A stretch of DNA of 64,000 nt from Thermotoga profunda AZM34c06 (GCF_000828675.1 NZ_AP014510.1:1259413-1323412); one strand, 5' to 3'; counted from the stretch's first letter, positions 33,749 through 43,359 are shown. Made by a program: numbers and translations. Notes: generated from the sequence alone by a model not told the origin.

Positions 33749-34315
33749 ATGAGTGGTTACTACAGCACCAAAGATCAACAACTAAGAATTAAAACAGATT
33801 TTAATGCCGACAGAATTCTTGTCATATGTACTGGCGGAGATGATCTGTTCACAAAAGTTTTGAAACAAAAGGTTGTTCTTGTCACACCAAATGAAGAACT
33901 AATAAAGAGTGCAGATCCAAAGTCTTTGAGGATTATCATGAATCCACTCAAATTGTCTTTTGCTCCTGAATCATTTGACATGATCATTTGCTTTTTCACC
34001 TTTTTCTATCTCCCGAGATACAAGGCAATTTTTGAGAACATAAATCAAGTTTTAAAAAGATGGGGAAGGTTGTTGGTATGGGATGTGACTATTCCAAAGA
34101 AGGCTGGTCATAAAAGCTTTTTTGCTGTCCCTGTTTTGATCGACACCGGTCTTGAGGTGATAAAAACTGTACACGTGACAAAATGGAAATACGAACAGAA
34201 TGCCGGATTAATAAAGAAAATAGCGCGTGAAAGTGGGTTTAAACTTCTCAATGAAGAATCTTACGATCAGATCTTTCATCTTGAATTTTCAAAGATAACG
34301 GAGGCCAAAAAGTGA
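33749..34315 (+). CDS. SAM-dependent methyltransferase-like protein, divergent
   Basis: 188 residues from ATG 33749 behind AGGAGA. The fold order matches class I methyltransferases: a first strand with RILVICTGGDDLF (about 22-34), where the usual GxGxG loop is degenerate; MNPLKLSFAPESFDMIICF (about 64-82), the typical DLPFxxxSFD-type motif; then INQVLKRWGRLLVWD (about 97-111). A -10-like TATACT at 33726-33731 with TGTCAA 17 bases upstream is a candidate promoter. The substrate is unknown and cofactor binding may be impaired. It ends adjacent to the fliI stop. Confidence 0.7.
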   Translation: MSGYYSTKDQQLRIKTDFNADRILVICTGGDDLFTKVLKQKVVLVTPNEELIKSADPKSLRIIMNPLKLSFAPESFDMIICFFTFFYLPRYKAIFENINQVLKRWGRLLVWDVTIPKKAGHKSFFAVPVLIDTGLEVIKTVHVTKWKYEQNAGLIKKIARESGFKLLNEESYDQIFHLEFSKITEAKK

Positions 34316-35629
34316 TCATACCATATTTGAAAGCTTCAAAAGCTGGTTTATTGTCTGGTCGTACGTTGGTTTTTCATCTATTCCTTGCTTGAGAAAGGCG
34401 TTTATAGAATCTATCATTTTTATTGCCTTATCTATCTGTGGGTTTGACCCAGGTCTATATGCACCCACATCTATTAGATCTTTAGCCTCGTAATAAACTG
34501 CCATCAGGCTGCGTAGTTTTTTGTTTGCTTCCAAATGATCTTTACTCACTATATCTATCATCAATCTGCTAATACTTGCAAGAACGTCTATTGCCGGATA
34601 ATGATTCAACTCCGCCAGTCTCCTGGAAAGCATTATATGACCGTCTACGACACTTCTGACTGTATCAGAGATTGGTTCGTTGAAATCGTCAGCTTCGACA
34701 AGAACTGTGTATATAGCTGTGATACTTCCCTTATCTGAGTTTCCAGCTCTTTCCAAGATACCCGGTATACCCGCGAAAACGCTGGGTGGATACCCTCTTG
34801 CAGTTGGGGGTTCTCCTATTGCAAGGCCTATTTCTCTCTGAGCCATAGCCCAGCGTGTCAGAGAATCTACCATTAAAAGTACATCGAAACCCCTATCACG
34901 AAAATATTCAGCAATACTTGTTGCCGTGTACAGAGCTTTTGCTCTCATCAATGCAGGCTGATCCGATGTCGAGACCACCACTACTGATTTTTCGATGCCA
35001 CTTGCAAGGTCTTTCTCTATGAACTCTCTAACTTCTCTGCCTCTTTCTCCTATCAACGCAATCACGTTCACATCAGCTACAGTATTTCTCGCTATCATAC
35101 CAAGGAGTGTGCTCTTTCCAACACCACTTCCCGCAAATATCCCAATTCTCTGTCCCTTACCTATAGTTATAAAACCGTCTATAGCACGGACACCCACCGG
35201 TAGTGGTTTAACAATTCTGGACCTTTTCAAAGGATGCGGGGCAGTATTTATCAGTGGATATCTATGTTTTGCCAACAATGGTTTTCCATCGATCGACCTT
35301 CCAAGGCCATCGAGAACTCTACCTTTCATTTCATCAGAGACTGGTACATCTAAACGTTTCCCTGTTCTATAAATTATTGTTCCATGCTTTGCACCAGACA
35401 AATCCTCAAGTGGCATGAGAAGAACCCTTCCATCCCTAAAACCCACAACTTCACAAAGCGGCTGTTTATCATTCAGTTTCAACCTACATGTTTCTCCGAG
35501 AAATGCATCTGGACCGATCGATTCAACGGTCAGTCCGACTATGCGGCTTATCTTACCATTGATTTTAAAAAAATCCTCTTTTTCGATCTTGCTCTTGAGA
35601 ATTTCCAGAATCTCAAGAGGATCGCTCAT
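34316..35629 (-). CDS. fliI: Flagellum-specific export ATPase FliI
   Basis: 437 residues from ATG 35629 (MSDPLEIL), which has AGGAGG 9 bases upstream. Walker A GSGVGKST at 167-174; the IGERGREVREFIE segment, LLMVDSLTRWAMAQREIGLA (Walker B) and PPTARGYPPSVF follow, as in FliI/YscN and the F1 beta family. It powers type III export of flagellar subunits. The start overlaps fliH by 17 bases, so ATPase and its regulator FliH are coupled. Confidence 0.96.
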   Translation of the reverse strand: MSDPLEILEILKSKIEKEDFFKINGKISRIVGLTVESIGPDAFLGETCRLKLNDKQPLCEVVGFRDGRVLLMPLEDLSGAKHGTIIYRTGKRLDVPVSDEMKGRVLDGLGRSIDGKPLLAKHRYPLINTAPHPLKRSRIVKPLPVGVRAIDGFITIGKGQRIGIFAGSGVGKSTLLGMIARNTVADVNVIALIGERGREVREFIEKDLASGIEKSVVVVSTSDQPALMRAKALYTATSIAEYFRDRGFDVLLMVDSLTRWAMAQREIGLAIGEPPTARGYPPSVFAGIPGILERAGNSDKGSITAIYTVLVEADDFNEPISDTVRSVVDGHIMLSRRLAELNHYPAIDVLASISRLMIDIVSKDHLEANKKLRSLMAVYYEAKDLIDVGAYRPGSNPQIDKAIKMIDSINAFLKQGIDEKPTYDQTINQLLKLSNMV

Positions 35630-36278
35630 GCCCAAAGACCTCCTCAAGTAACTGGTCCATGACCTCAGTTACATACTGGTTCGTACCATCTATGACACCG
35701 ATTTCTGTGTCTATGATTATGTCTCCAGATTTCAAGGTTGTCGATTTGATAACCTCTGCTCCAATAGATTTAAACTGCTCAACGAGTTGAGGAAACTTTT
35801 CAAAATCATTCGCGCTCATAGTGATTTTGATACTCTTCATACCTATGATCTTAGTCAAGATATTTTCAATTTTTTTCTGGTAGTCTATTTTATCTATCTC
35901 TCTGTAAGATATCTTTTTTATCAATATATGTACAATATCTGTCATTTCGTTAGAAATATCTTTGATCTTTGATTTCAATTGTTTTTGGAATTCTCCGGAA
36001 ATTTTTTCAAGTGTTTGGATAGTAGCTTTAATATGATTTTGTACAGCCAGAGACTCTTTTCTTGCTTTCTCCAGAATATCTTCAGATTCTTTCTTTGCTT
36101 TTTCAATAATCTCTTGAGCTTTTATTCGTGCATTGTTAATTATTTGATCGGCTTGCTGCTGAGCATTTTGAAGCTCTTGCTCGGCTTTTTTGAGAAGTTC
36201 TATAGGATCTTGGATCGTTTCTGTTTTGCTGAGTACGTAGGGACTGTCTATAAAAAGTTGGCGCTTTTTTATGATCAC
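35613..36278 (-). CDS. fliH: Flagellar assembly protein FliH
   Basis: 221 residues from GTG 36278, overlapping the fliG stop by 4 bases. A long coiled coil occupies about 25-95 (LLKKAEQELQNAQQQADQII and repeats of Ala/Glu/Lys), and a C-terminal V/A-ATPase E-subunit-like domain covers about 110-215, ending near GVIDGTNQYVTEVMDQLLEE. FliH binds FliI and links it to the export gate. Sequence conservation in this family is low, and position between fliG and fliI makes the call secure. Confidence 0.9.
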   Translation of the reverse strand: MIIKKRQLFIDSPYVLSKTETIQDPIELLKKAEQELQNAQQQADQIINNARIKAQEIIEKAKKESEDILEKARKESLAVQNHIKATIQTLEKISGEFQKQLKSKIKDISNEMTDIVHILIKKISYREIDKIDYQKKIENILTKIIGMKSIKITMSANDFEKFPQLVEQFKSIGAEVIKSTTLKSGDIIIDTEIGVIDGTNQYVTEVMDQLLEEVFGHERSS

Positions 36279-37285
36279 ACGATCAGCTCCTCGCCACCAC
36301 CCTTGGCAATGATTATTTCACCGGCCTCTTCAAGTCTTCTCACAACATTAATGATCTTTTGCTGAGCCTCCTCAACATCTTTTATTCTCACTGGTCCCAT
36401 GTACTCAAGTTCATCCTGAAGTAGCTGAGCAGCTCTTTTTGAGATGTTTTTGAATATTTTCTCTTTGACTTCTTCTGAAGCTCCTTTGAGAGCCAAAGCC
36501 AAATCTTTAGTTTCCACTTCGCGCAAGATTAATTGCACCGACCTATCGTCGAGTTTTATCAAATCTTCGAAGACAAACATTCTGCGCCTGATTTCCTCAG
36601 CCAACTCAGGTGAATCATAACCGAGTTTCTCCATTATTTTCTTCTCCGACGATCGATCTAAGCTATTCATGATTTCAGCTGCTGTATTGACACCACCAAC
36701 TTGGCTGAAACTCTGACTGACAAATCCCGACAATTTCCTTTCCAAATTTTTTTCAATCTCTCTTATGACATCGGGTGAAGAACGTTCCAATAGGGCTATT
36801 CTTTTTACAACTTCTACTTGAAGATCATCAGAAAGTGATGCCAAGATTCTTCCGGCGAGTTGTGGTTCTAGATAGCTCAAAATCAGAGCTACTGTTTGAG
36901 GATGTTCACTTTGTAGAAAGTTGACAAGTTGTAAAGGATCAGTCTGTCTGAGAAAGTCAAATGGTTTGACTTGAAGGTTGGAGATCAATCTCTCTATGAT
37001 CTTCATGGCTTTTTCTGGTCCGAAAGCCTTTTGTAAAACCTCTTTTGCGTAATCAATACCACCCTGTGAGATCATCTCTCTTGCACGGGCAATTTCCTGA
37101 AATTCAGAAAGAACAGACTTTTTTTCCTCGTCGGATATCTTCCCAACATTGGCTATCTCAACTGTTAATTGTTCAACATCGGCTTCATCAAGGTGTTTCA
37201 ACACAGATGCAGCCTTCTCTGGTCCCAACATGACAAGGAGGACTGCGGCTTTTCTCCTTCCACTGATGGTTTTTTTCTCAGCCAT
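36275..37285 (-). CDS. fliG: Flagellar motor switch protein FliG
   Basis: 336 residues. AEKKTISGRRKAAVLLVMLG (about 2-21) is the FliF-binding N-terminus. The middle domain contains EHPQTVALILSYLEP (about 130-144), the EHPQ motif that contacts FliM. The C-terminal domain contains FVFEDLIKLDDRSVQLILRE (about 238-257), the torque helix with alternating charges. It sits at the cytoplasmic face of the MS ring. fliF lies one base upstream, giving the common order fliF-fliG-fliH-fliI. Confidence 0.97.
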   Translation of the reverse strand: MAEKKTISGRRKAAVLLVMLGPEKAASVLKHLDEADVEQLTVEIANVGKISDEEKKSVLSEFQEIARAREMISQGGIDYAKEVLQKAFGPEKAMKIIERLISNLQVKPFDFLRQTDPLQLVNFLQSEHPQTVALILSYLEPQLAGRILASLSDDLQVEVVKRIALLERSSPDVIREIEKNLERKLSGFVSQSFSQVGGVNTAAEIMNSLDRSSEKKIMEKLGYDSPELAEEIRRRMFVFEDLIKLDDRSVQLILREVETKDLALALKGASEEVKEKIFKNISKRAAQLLQDELEYMGPVRIKDVEEAQQKIINVVRRLEEAGEIIIAKGGGEELIV

Positions 37286-37286
37286 C

Positions 37287-38909
37287 TCACATCCCCCTTT
37301 CCACTAACCAGAGTTTTATTATGTTTGCAACTTCTTCTGGAGACTCTTTGTAGATTTTTTCAAGATTTTCTTTGAGTTCGAGCAATGCTTGTTGTTCTGG
37401 TGTAAGAGGAACTTCCTTGACTTTTTCTTCTTCGAATACCTTCTTCAGTTCTTCTTCCATTCTGAGCTTTCTTTGCTCTATCAATTTTCTTCCTCTGATT
37501 CTTCTAATTTGCACAATGATCAAATAGATCAACAGAAAGCAGAGCACGAATAGAACACTCAAACCAAAGACCATCATGGAAAAACGTCTTCTTCTTTCCA
37601 TTTCAGCTAAACTTTTCCGATAATCTTCTTCTAAAGATCTGTCAAAAGGTAAGAAAGCGACTGAAACAGAAAGTTTTGGATCACTTGAATTGGCTCCTAT
37701 ACCATTACTGACAAGATCTGAAACAATACCCGCCCATTTAATTCTTTCGTTTTCGTCAAACCTTTGGAAAACCGATGAAGAAGCATCTATCACGACTGAC
37801 AAACTCAGAGCTTCGATTTCTCCTTCTTTGTTTTGAACGACGTTTTCAACGATACTGTTTAATTCATAATTAGTTATGGTATGAGTTCTTTCATAGGTTG
37901 AAGTTCCTTCACCTGTCGTGCTTGGATACGTTGGAGGTATGTTTGAGTCTGTACCGACAGCCCCACCGGTTGGCGGTTGATTCGTACTTTTTTCGGACTC
38001 CTGTTCTTGACTTCTGATAATTCCTCCTTGCCTTGTGATCGGTTCATACTTTGTAGATTGCTTTTCTATCTTCTCCCAATTCAGTTTAATGTCTGGAATA
38101 ACCTCAACTCTGCTCGGCCCAAAGACAGCTTCAAGGGTCTGTTTTATCTTTTTTCCATAATAAGCCTCAAGGTTCATCTTCAACTCGGTTCTACTTGAAG
38201 CCAGTAACATTTCGCTCGAGGTAACGACTTTATCGCTCAGAACTCTTGAAAGTTGATCGACAACTTTTACATTTTCTATTTTCATTCCCTCAACAGCACC
38301 TGCTACTAATTCCATAATTCCTTTCACTTGATTTTGTGTCAGGTCTTGACCTGGCTGTAAGACAACCAAGACAGATGCTCTGGGTTCAGCCATCTCGCCA
38401 CGCACATAATATGTGTATTTTGGTAGAGTGAGATGAACGCGAGCTGCCTTGACACCACTTATGGTCATGATGCTGCGTTCAAGTTCACCCTGTAGGGCAA
38501 CCTGATATCTGACTTGCCTATCGAAACTCGTTGCACCAAAACTCTGCTGATCGAGAATTTCAAAACCTCTTGTAGTTGCACCGAGTACACCCATAGAGGC
38601 GAGTTTCATTCTCAATTCGTAGACATTATATTTATCCGAAACGAGTATTCTCCCTGGTTCAACCTTGTACTGTACACCCATTGTTTGAAGTTGCTGAATT
38701 AAATAACCAGATTGTTCATCGGTCAGGCCGCTGACTAACAACACATATCTTGGAGTTGTGAAGACTACAAGCATTATAATACTCACAATAAGTATTGCCA
38801 TGCCAATACCTGTGAACAGTATTTTACTTGGGGTTGGGAGTGTCTTCCATTTTTCGTATAAATTCTTGATATATCCCCAAACTTTTCTTAAGAAACCCAA
38901 ACTCATCAC
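37287..38909 (-). CDS. fliF: Flagellar MS-ring protein FliF
   Basis: 540 residues. The first membrane span is at about 27-50 (ILFTGIGMAILIVSIIMLVV). The ring-building domains contain VLVSDKYNVYELRMKLASMG (about 84-103) and RVHLTLPKYTYYV. A proline/serine-rich linker (about 305-345, GGAVGTDSNIPPTYPSTTGE) follows, then a second span (about 440-463) and the cytoplasmic FliG-binding tail. The frame opens with GTG-ATG very close to a weak GGAG site; TTG 38900 is a possible alternative. First of the four fli genes. Confidence 0.95.
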   Translation of the reverse strand: MMSLGFLRKVWGYIKNLYEKWKTLPTPSKILFTGIGMAILIVSIIMLVVFTTPRYVLLVSGLTDEQSGYLIQQLQTMGVQYKVEPGRILVSDKYNVYELRMKLASMGVLGATTRGFEILDQQSFGATSFDRQVRYQVALQGELERSIMTISGVKAARVHLTLPKYTYYVRGEMAEPRASVLVVLQPGQDLTQNQVKGIMELVAGAVEGMKIENVKVVDQLSRVLSDKVVTSSEMLLASSRTELKMNLEAYYGKKIKQTLEAVFGPSRVEVIPDIKLNWEKIEKQSTKYEPITRQGGIIRSQEQESEKSTNQPPTGGAVGTDSNIPPTYPSTTGEGTSTYERTHTITNYELNSIVENVVQNKEGEIEALSLSVVIDASSSVFQRFDENERIKWAGIVSDLVSNGIGANSSDPKLSVSVAFLPFDRSLEEDYRKSLAEMERRRRFSMMVFGLSVLFVLCFLLIYLIIVQIRRIRGRKLIEQRKLRMEEELKKVFEEEKVKEVPLTPEQQALLELKENLEKIYKESPEEVANIIKLWLVERGM

Positions 38910-38919
38910 TCCATTAATA

Positions 38920-39801
38920 TCATTTTACCACTCCGATATGTAGTCCCTCAGAAGAAAAACCAGCATTGAAATAAAGCTGCCATATCTTTACCAAAATAGA
39001 CAGATCAAAATACTTGGAGTTTAACAAAAATTGTACACCAAAATCTGGTATCTTTCGGTAACAAACTCCCACTACGAGATCGAGATTTCTCTCACCTACT
39101 ATAAAAGAAAAAGAATGGTTGAGATTTGGATAAGCGAGTATGAAATGAGAGATTTTCTCAAACGATATATCCACCCCTGCAGCAAAATCGACCATCCCAA
39201 ACAATGAAAAACAAAAGTCCGAGCCAATGGAAAAACTATCTCCAAGTTGTATATAAGGCTGAATATAGAACACATCTTTTAACTGAATCGATTGATCTCT
39301 CAATCTGTTTGACTCACTTAAGACCTTTCTGGCATAGTTGAGTCCACTATTGCTTGGACCTTTCAACGCCACTCTGCCAGGTCCTTCATAATAAGCAGAA
39401 AGTGCATATTCGATCCTTCCAAATCTATTTTGAAGATCATTCAAATAACGATTTGCTCCATCTATTGACCAAAAAGCATTAAAAGGATTCAACACGCCGA
39501 GCTCTTGAGCAGTCGAAGGCATCAACTGTGTTAAGCCCATTGCTCCTTTGTCCGACAAAGCATGAATGAAAAAATCCGATTCAACACTGATCAAACCTTT
39601 AATCAAATCCTTGTTTTCTTTTGGCAACATCAAATCGACTGGTACAGATGTGTAAACAAATGGTTGAAAAATAGACAACTTGAGCTGATTGTTGTACAAT
39701 TCTATGGAAAAGTGGGTTGTTGGATTTGTGAGGAAAAACAAAGGATCTCCTAAAATCGAAGATGATAGGCTTATTGCGATTAACAAAAAGAATCTTTGCA
39801 A
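38920..39801 (-). CDS. Exported lytic transglycosylase (SLT domain) with an unknown C-terminal domain
   Basis: 293 residues from TTG 39801 behind AGGGGTGA. Signal peptide about 1-18. An SLT catalytic domain covers about 70-165: KGLISVESDFFIHALSDKGA gives the catalytic Glu in the ES motif, and GLTQLMPSTAQELG and ALSAYYEGPGRV complete the fold. Residues about 175-293 form alternating hydrophobic strands, unlike known LT tails. It cleaves peptidoglycan with anhydro-MurNAc formation. Lying 10 bases before fliF, it may open the wall for the flagellar rod, a role FlgJ or similar enzymes fill elsewhere. Confidence 0.85.
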   Translation of the reverse strand: MQRFFLLIAISLSSSILGDPLFFLTNPTTHFSIELYNNQLKLSIFQPFVYTSVPVDLMLPKENKDLIKGLISVESDFFIHALSDKGAMGLTQLMPSTAQELGVLNPFNAFWSIDGANRYLNDLQNRFGRIEYALSAYYEGPGRVALKGPSNSGLNYARKVLSESNRLRDQSIQLKDVFYIQPYIQLGDSFSIGSDFCFSLFGMVDFAAGVDISFEKISHFILAYPNLNHSFSFIVGERNLDLVVGVCYRKIPDFGVQFLLNSKYFDLSILVKIWQLYFNAGFSSEGLHIGVVK

Positions 39802-39843
39802 TGAATCACCCCTTTTCCATTATAGAAGATTTGAGGTGATTTT

Positions 39844-40383
39844 TTGAATTGGACAATTGAACTCGAAAAACTCAGTCAAGAACGTAAGATAGTACTTGAA
39901 GGTATATTCGAGGCGAAAATGATTGAACTTCCAAATGTGCAGTGCAAAGTCCTTCAACCGATCAAGGTTAAGATGGTAGTCGTCATGACAAAAGACGGCA
40001 TTGCTGTTGGTGGTTACGTCAGAACAATTTTGGAACATCCTTGCGACAGATGTTTGAAGCCCGTTGAGCTAAAAATCAATGGTACTATCGAAGCACTCTA
40101 CAAACACATCAGCGAGGTACCCAAAGAAAAAGAAGAAGAGTTACAATCCCTTAGAAACGTGATATACTACTCATCGGATAGAATAGATCTATCGGAGAGA
40201 ATAATAGAAGCCATAGTTGTTGATGTGCCAATGAGAGTACTCTGCAAACCTGATTGCAAAGGATTATGTCCTCGTTGTGGTACAGATTTGAATGAAGATC
40301 CTGAACATCTGTGTGAGGATCAAAAAATAGATCCAAGGTTGAGTAAATTGCTCTTGCTGAAGAAGACAAACAAGGAGGGTTAG
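39844..40383 (+). CDS. DUF177/YceD-family protein
   Basis: 179 residues from TTG 39844 behind GAGGTGA. The hallmark EHPCDRCLKPVELKINGTIE (about 62-81) holds a first Cys pair, and CKPDCKGLCPRCGTDLNEDP (about 137-156) holds the second cluster. The gene directly before rpmF is the classic position of DUF177. Plant and bacterial members are linked to 23S rRNA processing or accumulation. The cysteines probably bind zinc. The 3-base gap to rpmF implies cotranscription. Confidence 0.92.
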   Translation: MNWTIELEKLSQERKIVLEGIFEAKMIELPNVQCKVLQPIKVKMVVVMTKDGIAVGGYVRTILEHPCDRCLKPVELKINGTIEALYKHISEVPKEKEEELQSLRNVIYYSSDRIDLSERIIEAIVVDVPMRVLCKPDCKGLCPRCGTDLNEDPEHLCEDQKIDPRLSKLLLLKKTNKEG

Positions 40384-40386
40384 TAG

Positions 40387-40569
40387 ATGGCAGTTCCAAA
40401 ATATAAGCGAACCAGATCAAGGACGCATGCCAAACGCGCAAAGATTTACAGAGCTATTACTGTACCTATGAGTAAATGTCCAAATTGTGGTCAGCCAAAA
40501 TTACCACACAGAGTTTGTTTGCACTGCGGATATTACAACGGAAGGCAAGTTCTGGAAATAGCAGAGTGA
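40387..40569 (+). CDS. rpmF: 50S ribosomal protein L32
   Basis: 60 residues. AVPKYKRTRSRTHAKRAK (2-19) is the basic N-terminal arm of L32. Two CxxC pairs, C31/C34 and C44/C47, make the zinc-binding form. It follows DUF177 and precedes plsX, the rpmF-plsX linkage known in many bacteria connecting ribosome and lipid synthesis. RBS GGAGG at 40376-40380. Confidence 0.96.
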   Translation: MAVPKYKRTRSRTHAKRAKIYRAITVPMSKCPNCGQPKLPHRVCLHCGYYNGRQVLEIAE

Positions 40570-40573
40570 GGCA

Positions 40574-41560
40574 ATGGTACGTGTCGCACTTGATTTAATG
40601 GGAGGAGACAAGGCACCCACCGAAATCTTGGAGGGTGCCAAGTTGTCTTCTTCGCAAGATAAGAAAATTCTATTGATAGGAACAAAACACGCCCTCGAAA
40701 AAGCGGAAGGTTTCGGCAAGGTAGAAGTCGACGATTTCCTGCCAATGGATGTAAAACCCACAGAAGTTATTCGAAGAAAAAATTCCTCGATGTACGTTGG
40801 TTTAAAGTTGTTAAAAGAAGGGACTGTAGATGTATTTGTCAGCGCAGGTAATACTGGTGCACTTCTTGCAGGTGCAACTTTTGTGCTTGGAAGAATCGAG
40901 GGTGTAGAACGACCTGCTTTGGGTGTACCCGTCCCTTCAACTAATGGCTTTACGATTTTGATCGATGCAGGTGCAAATGCACACGTTAGAGCAGAACACC
41001 TTGTCGATTTTGCCGTTATGGGTTTTTCTTATGCAAAAATTCTTGGATGCAAAATGCCAAAGATCGGACTGCTCAATGTTGGTGAAGAAGAAACAAAAGG
41101 AGATGAAACAACAAAAGAAGCATATGTTCTCCTGAAAAAAAGTTTTCCTGAAAATTTTGTTGGGAATGTCGAAGGCCATGATATAAATACAGGAAAAGTA
41201 GATGTAGTTGTATCAGATGGTTTTTCAGGGAATGTAGCCATGAAAACCATGGAAGGTACGGCAAAGATGATCCTGCAAACTTTGAAAAACAAGGTAGATA
41301 GCGCTGGGATACTACAAAAACTCGGTGCATTTTTGATGAAAAAGGTTTTTGTTGAGTTGAAAAAAACACTCGATCCACGCACGTATGGTGGTGGACTTGT
41401 TTTGGGCGTCAACGGATTGGTTGTCAAAGCCCATGGATCATCTGATAGATTTGCGATTTCGAATGCGATAAAGGTCGCTTGTCAAGGGGTACAGATGCAG
41501 GTAATTGATGGAATAAGGGGTGAAATAAAACGTGTGCGGGATAGTGGGACTCATAGGTGA
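40574..41560 (+). CDS. plsX: Phosphate acyltransferase PlsX
   Basis: 328 residues from ATG 40574. RVALDLMGGDKAPTEILEGA (about 3-22), SAGNTGALLAGATFVLGRI and FSGNVAMKTMEGTAKMIL are conserved in PlsX. It turns acyl-ACP into acyl-phosphate for PlsY in phosphatidic-acid synthesis. The 3' end overlaps the glmS start by 29 bases, placing phospholipid and amino-sugar precursor synthesis in one transcript. No fabH or other fab gene follows. Confidence 0.96.
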   Translation: MVRVALDLMGGDKAPTEILEGAKLSSSQDKKILLIGTKHALEKAEGFGKVEVDDFLPMDVKPTEVIRRKNSSMYVGLKLLKEGTVDVFVSAGNTGALLAGATFVLGRIEGVERPALGVPVPSTNGFTILIDAGANAHVRAEHLVDFAVMGFSYAKILGCKMPKIGLLNVGEEETKGDETTKEAYVLLKKSFPENFVGNVEGHDINTGKVDVVVSDGFSGNVAMKTMEGTAKMILQTLKNKVDSAGILQKLGAFLMKKVFVELKKTLDPRTYGGGLVLGVNGLVVKAHGSSDRFAISNAIKVACQGVQMQVIDGIRGEIKRVRDSGTHR

Positions 41561-43355
41561 TCGAGTTAAGGTTGGCGATCTGATTGAGGCTCTCGAGAAA
41601 CTCGAGTACCGTGGCTATGACTCTGCTGGCGTTGCATTTCTTAAAAATCACGAATTGAATATTACCAAATCAAAGGGAAAAGTCGAGAGTTTGAAGAATC
41701 AACTACAAGATAGACTAAATGAATTAATCCAGATTGGTATTGCCCATACACGCTGGGCTACACACGGAGAACCAAATGACATCAATGCCCATCCTCATTC
41801 TGATTGTTCTTGTAAAATATCTGTCGTTCATAACGGCATAATCGAAAATTTCAGAACATTGAAGATCAGGCTTCAAGAGCTTGGTCATAAATTTCTCTCC
41901 CAAACAGACACAGAAGTAATTCCACACTTGATAGAAGAATATTACAACGGTGATTTACTTGAAGCTGTCAGAAAAGCCGTTTTGAAACTCGAAGGAAGTT
42001 ATGCTATAGCAGTTGTTCATGCCGATCATCCTGATATCATCGTCGGAGCAAGAAAAGGTAGTCCAATGGTTGTTGGTGTGAATGGGCAAACCATTGGACT
42101 TGCATCTGATATCACACCTTTGCTCAAATTCACAAAAGAAGTTGTTTTTTTAGAAGACGGTGAACTTGTAGAACTTTCAAAAGGTACTGTAAAGATAATT
42201 GGCTTTGATGGTGTTGCTCGCAAACATCATCCTGTTTTTGTAGAATGGTCCTACGAAGATGCGCAGAAATCTGGTTATAAGCATTTCATGCTAAAAGAGA
42301 TTTTTGAAGAGCCTTCGTGCATAGTGTCTGTTTTGACTGGCAGAATCAAAAGTGGTCACGTTGTTCTTGAAGAATTCAAACCATTTGAAAAAAATTTAGC
42401 CAACTCCAAAGCAATAAAAGTGATTGCATGTGGAACAAGTTACCATGCGGCACTTGTGTTCAAATATCTCTTGGAGAATACAACGGATATCACTGCTGAT
42501 GTAGATGTTTCTTCTGAATTTCGTTATAAAAAACCTCATCTAAAACCAGAATCAATAGTCGTGGCTATCTCACAATCCGGTGAAACTGCTGATACCCTTG
42601 AATCTGTAAGATTGGCAAAAAGATGCGGGGCAAAGATCATTGCGGTGACAAACGTTGTTGGCTCAACGTTAACACGAGAAGCAGATTGTGTACTCTATCT
42701 GAATGCTGGACCAGAGATAAGCGTAGCAGCCACAAAATCATATGTTGCACAGCTTGTCATGCTTTATTTATTAGCACTCAAGATAGGTGAGATCTTAAGT
42801 AATTCCATTGTGCAAAATTCAGAATTGATTGACAGACTTATGAGAATACCAGAAATCTTTGAAAATTCTCTAAAATCAGTTGATAAAATCCATGAACTGG
42901 CAAAGAAGTACAAAGACTACAAACATTTCATGTATATTGGTAGAGGCTATGGTTATCCTACGGCACTTGAGGGCGCTCTGAAATTAAAAGAGATAAGTTA
43001 TATTCATGCAACTGGATATCCAGCAGGAGAATTAAAACACGGTCCCATAGCAATGCTTGGTCCGGAGTTTCCAGTTTTTGCGATTGCCCCAGGTGATTCT
43101 CTATCTCCAAAGATGAAGAGCAATATAATAGAATGCAAATCCAGAAATGCAAAGATCCTTGCCTTGACGAATTATGACAATCAAGAGATTGCAGAACTCG
43201 CAGATGATGTTATTTTTGTGAATAACAGCAATGAAGAACTCTATCCTTTATTGATGACTCCAGCGATTCAGTTGTTTGCTTACTTTGTCGCAGATGAGTT
43301 GGGACTTGATCCCGACAAACCAAGAAATCTTGCAAAAAGCGTGACAGTGGAGTGA
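41532..43355 (+). CDS. glmS: Glutamine-fructose-6-phosphate aminotransferase (isomerizing)
   Basis: 607 residues from GTG 41532, giving MCGIVGLIGD with the catalytic Cys at position 2. The N-terminal glutaminase domain (about 2-220) includes THGEPNDINAHPHSD and HNGIIENF. Two SIS domains (about 280-420 and 455-590) include CGTSYHAA, SQSGETADTLESVRLAK and EGALKLKEISY. The C-terminus PRNLAKSVTVE is the conserved fructose-6-phosphate site tail. It commits fructose-6-phosphate to UDP-GlcNAc and cell-wall synthesis. No glmS ribozyme can precede it, because the start lies within plsX. Confidence 0.97.
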   Translation: MCGIVGLIGDRVKVGDLIEALEKLEYRGYDSAGVAFLKNHELNITKSKGKVESLKNQLQDRLNELIQIGIAHTRWATHGEPNDINAHPHSDCSCKISVVHNGIIENFRTLKIRLQELGHKFLSQTDTEVIPHLIEEYYNGDLLEAVRKAVLKLEGSYAIAVVHADHPDIIVGARKGSPMVVGVNGQTIGLASDITPLLKFTKEVVFLEDGELVELSKGTVKIIGFDGVARKHHPVFVEWSYEDAQKSGYKHFMLKEIFEEPSCIVSVLTGRIKSGHVVLEEFKPFEKNLANSKAIKVIACGTSYHAALVFKYLLENTTDITADVDVSSEFRYKKPHLKPESIVVAISQSGETADTLESVRLAKRCGAKIIAVTNVVGSTLTREADCVLYLNAGPEISVAATKSYVAQLVMLYLLALKIGEILSNSIVQNSELIDRLMRIPEIFENSLKSVDKIHELAKKYKDYKHFMYIGRGYGYPTALEGALKLKEISYIHATGYPAGELKHGPIAMLGPEFPVFAIAPGDSLSPKMKSNIIECKSRNAKILALTNYDNQEIAELADDVIFVNNSNEELYPLLMTPAIQLFAYFVADELGLDPDKPRNLAKSVTVE

Positions 43356-43359
43356 TAGT

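Noticed and set aside
41400-41540. Possible glmS ribozyme upstream of glmS
   Set aside because: The upstream DNA is plsX coding sequence and shows no ribozyme core.
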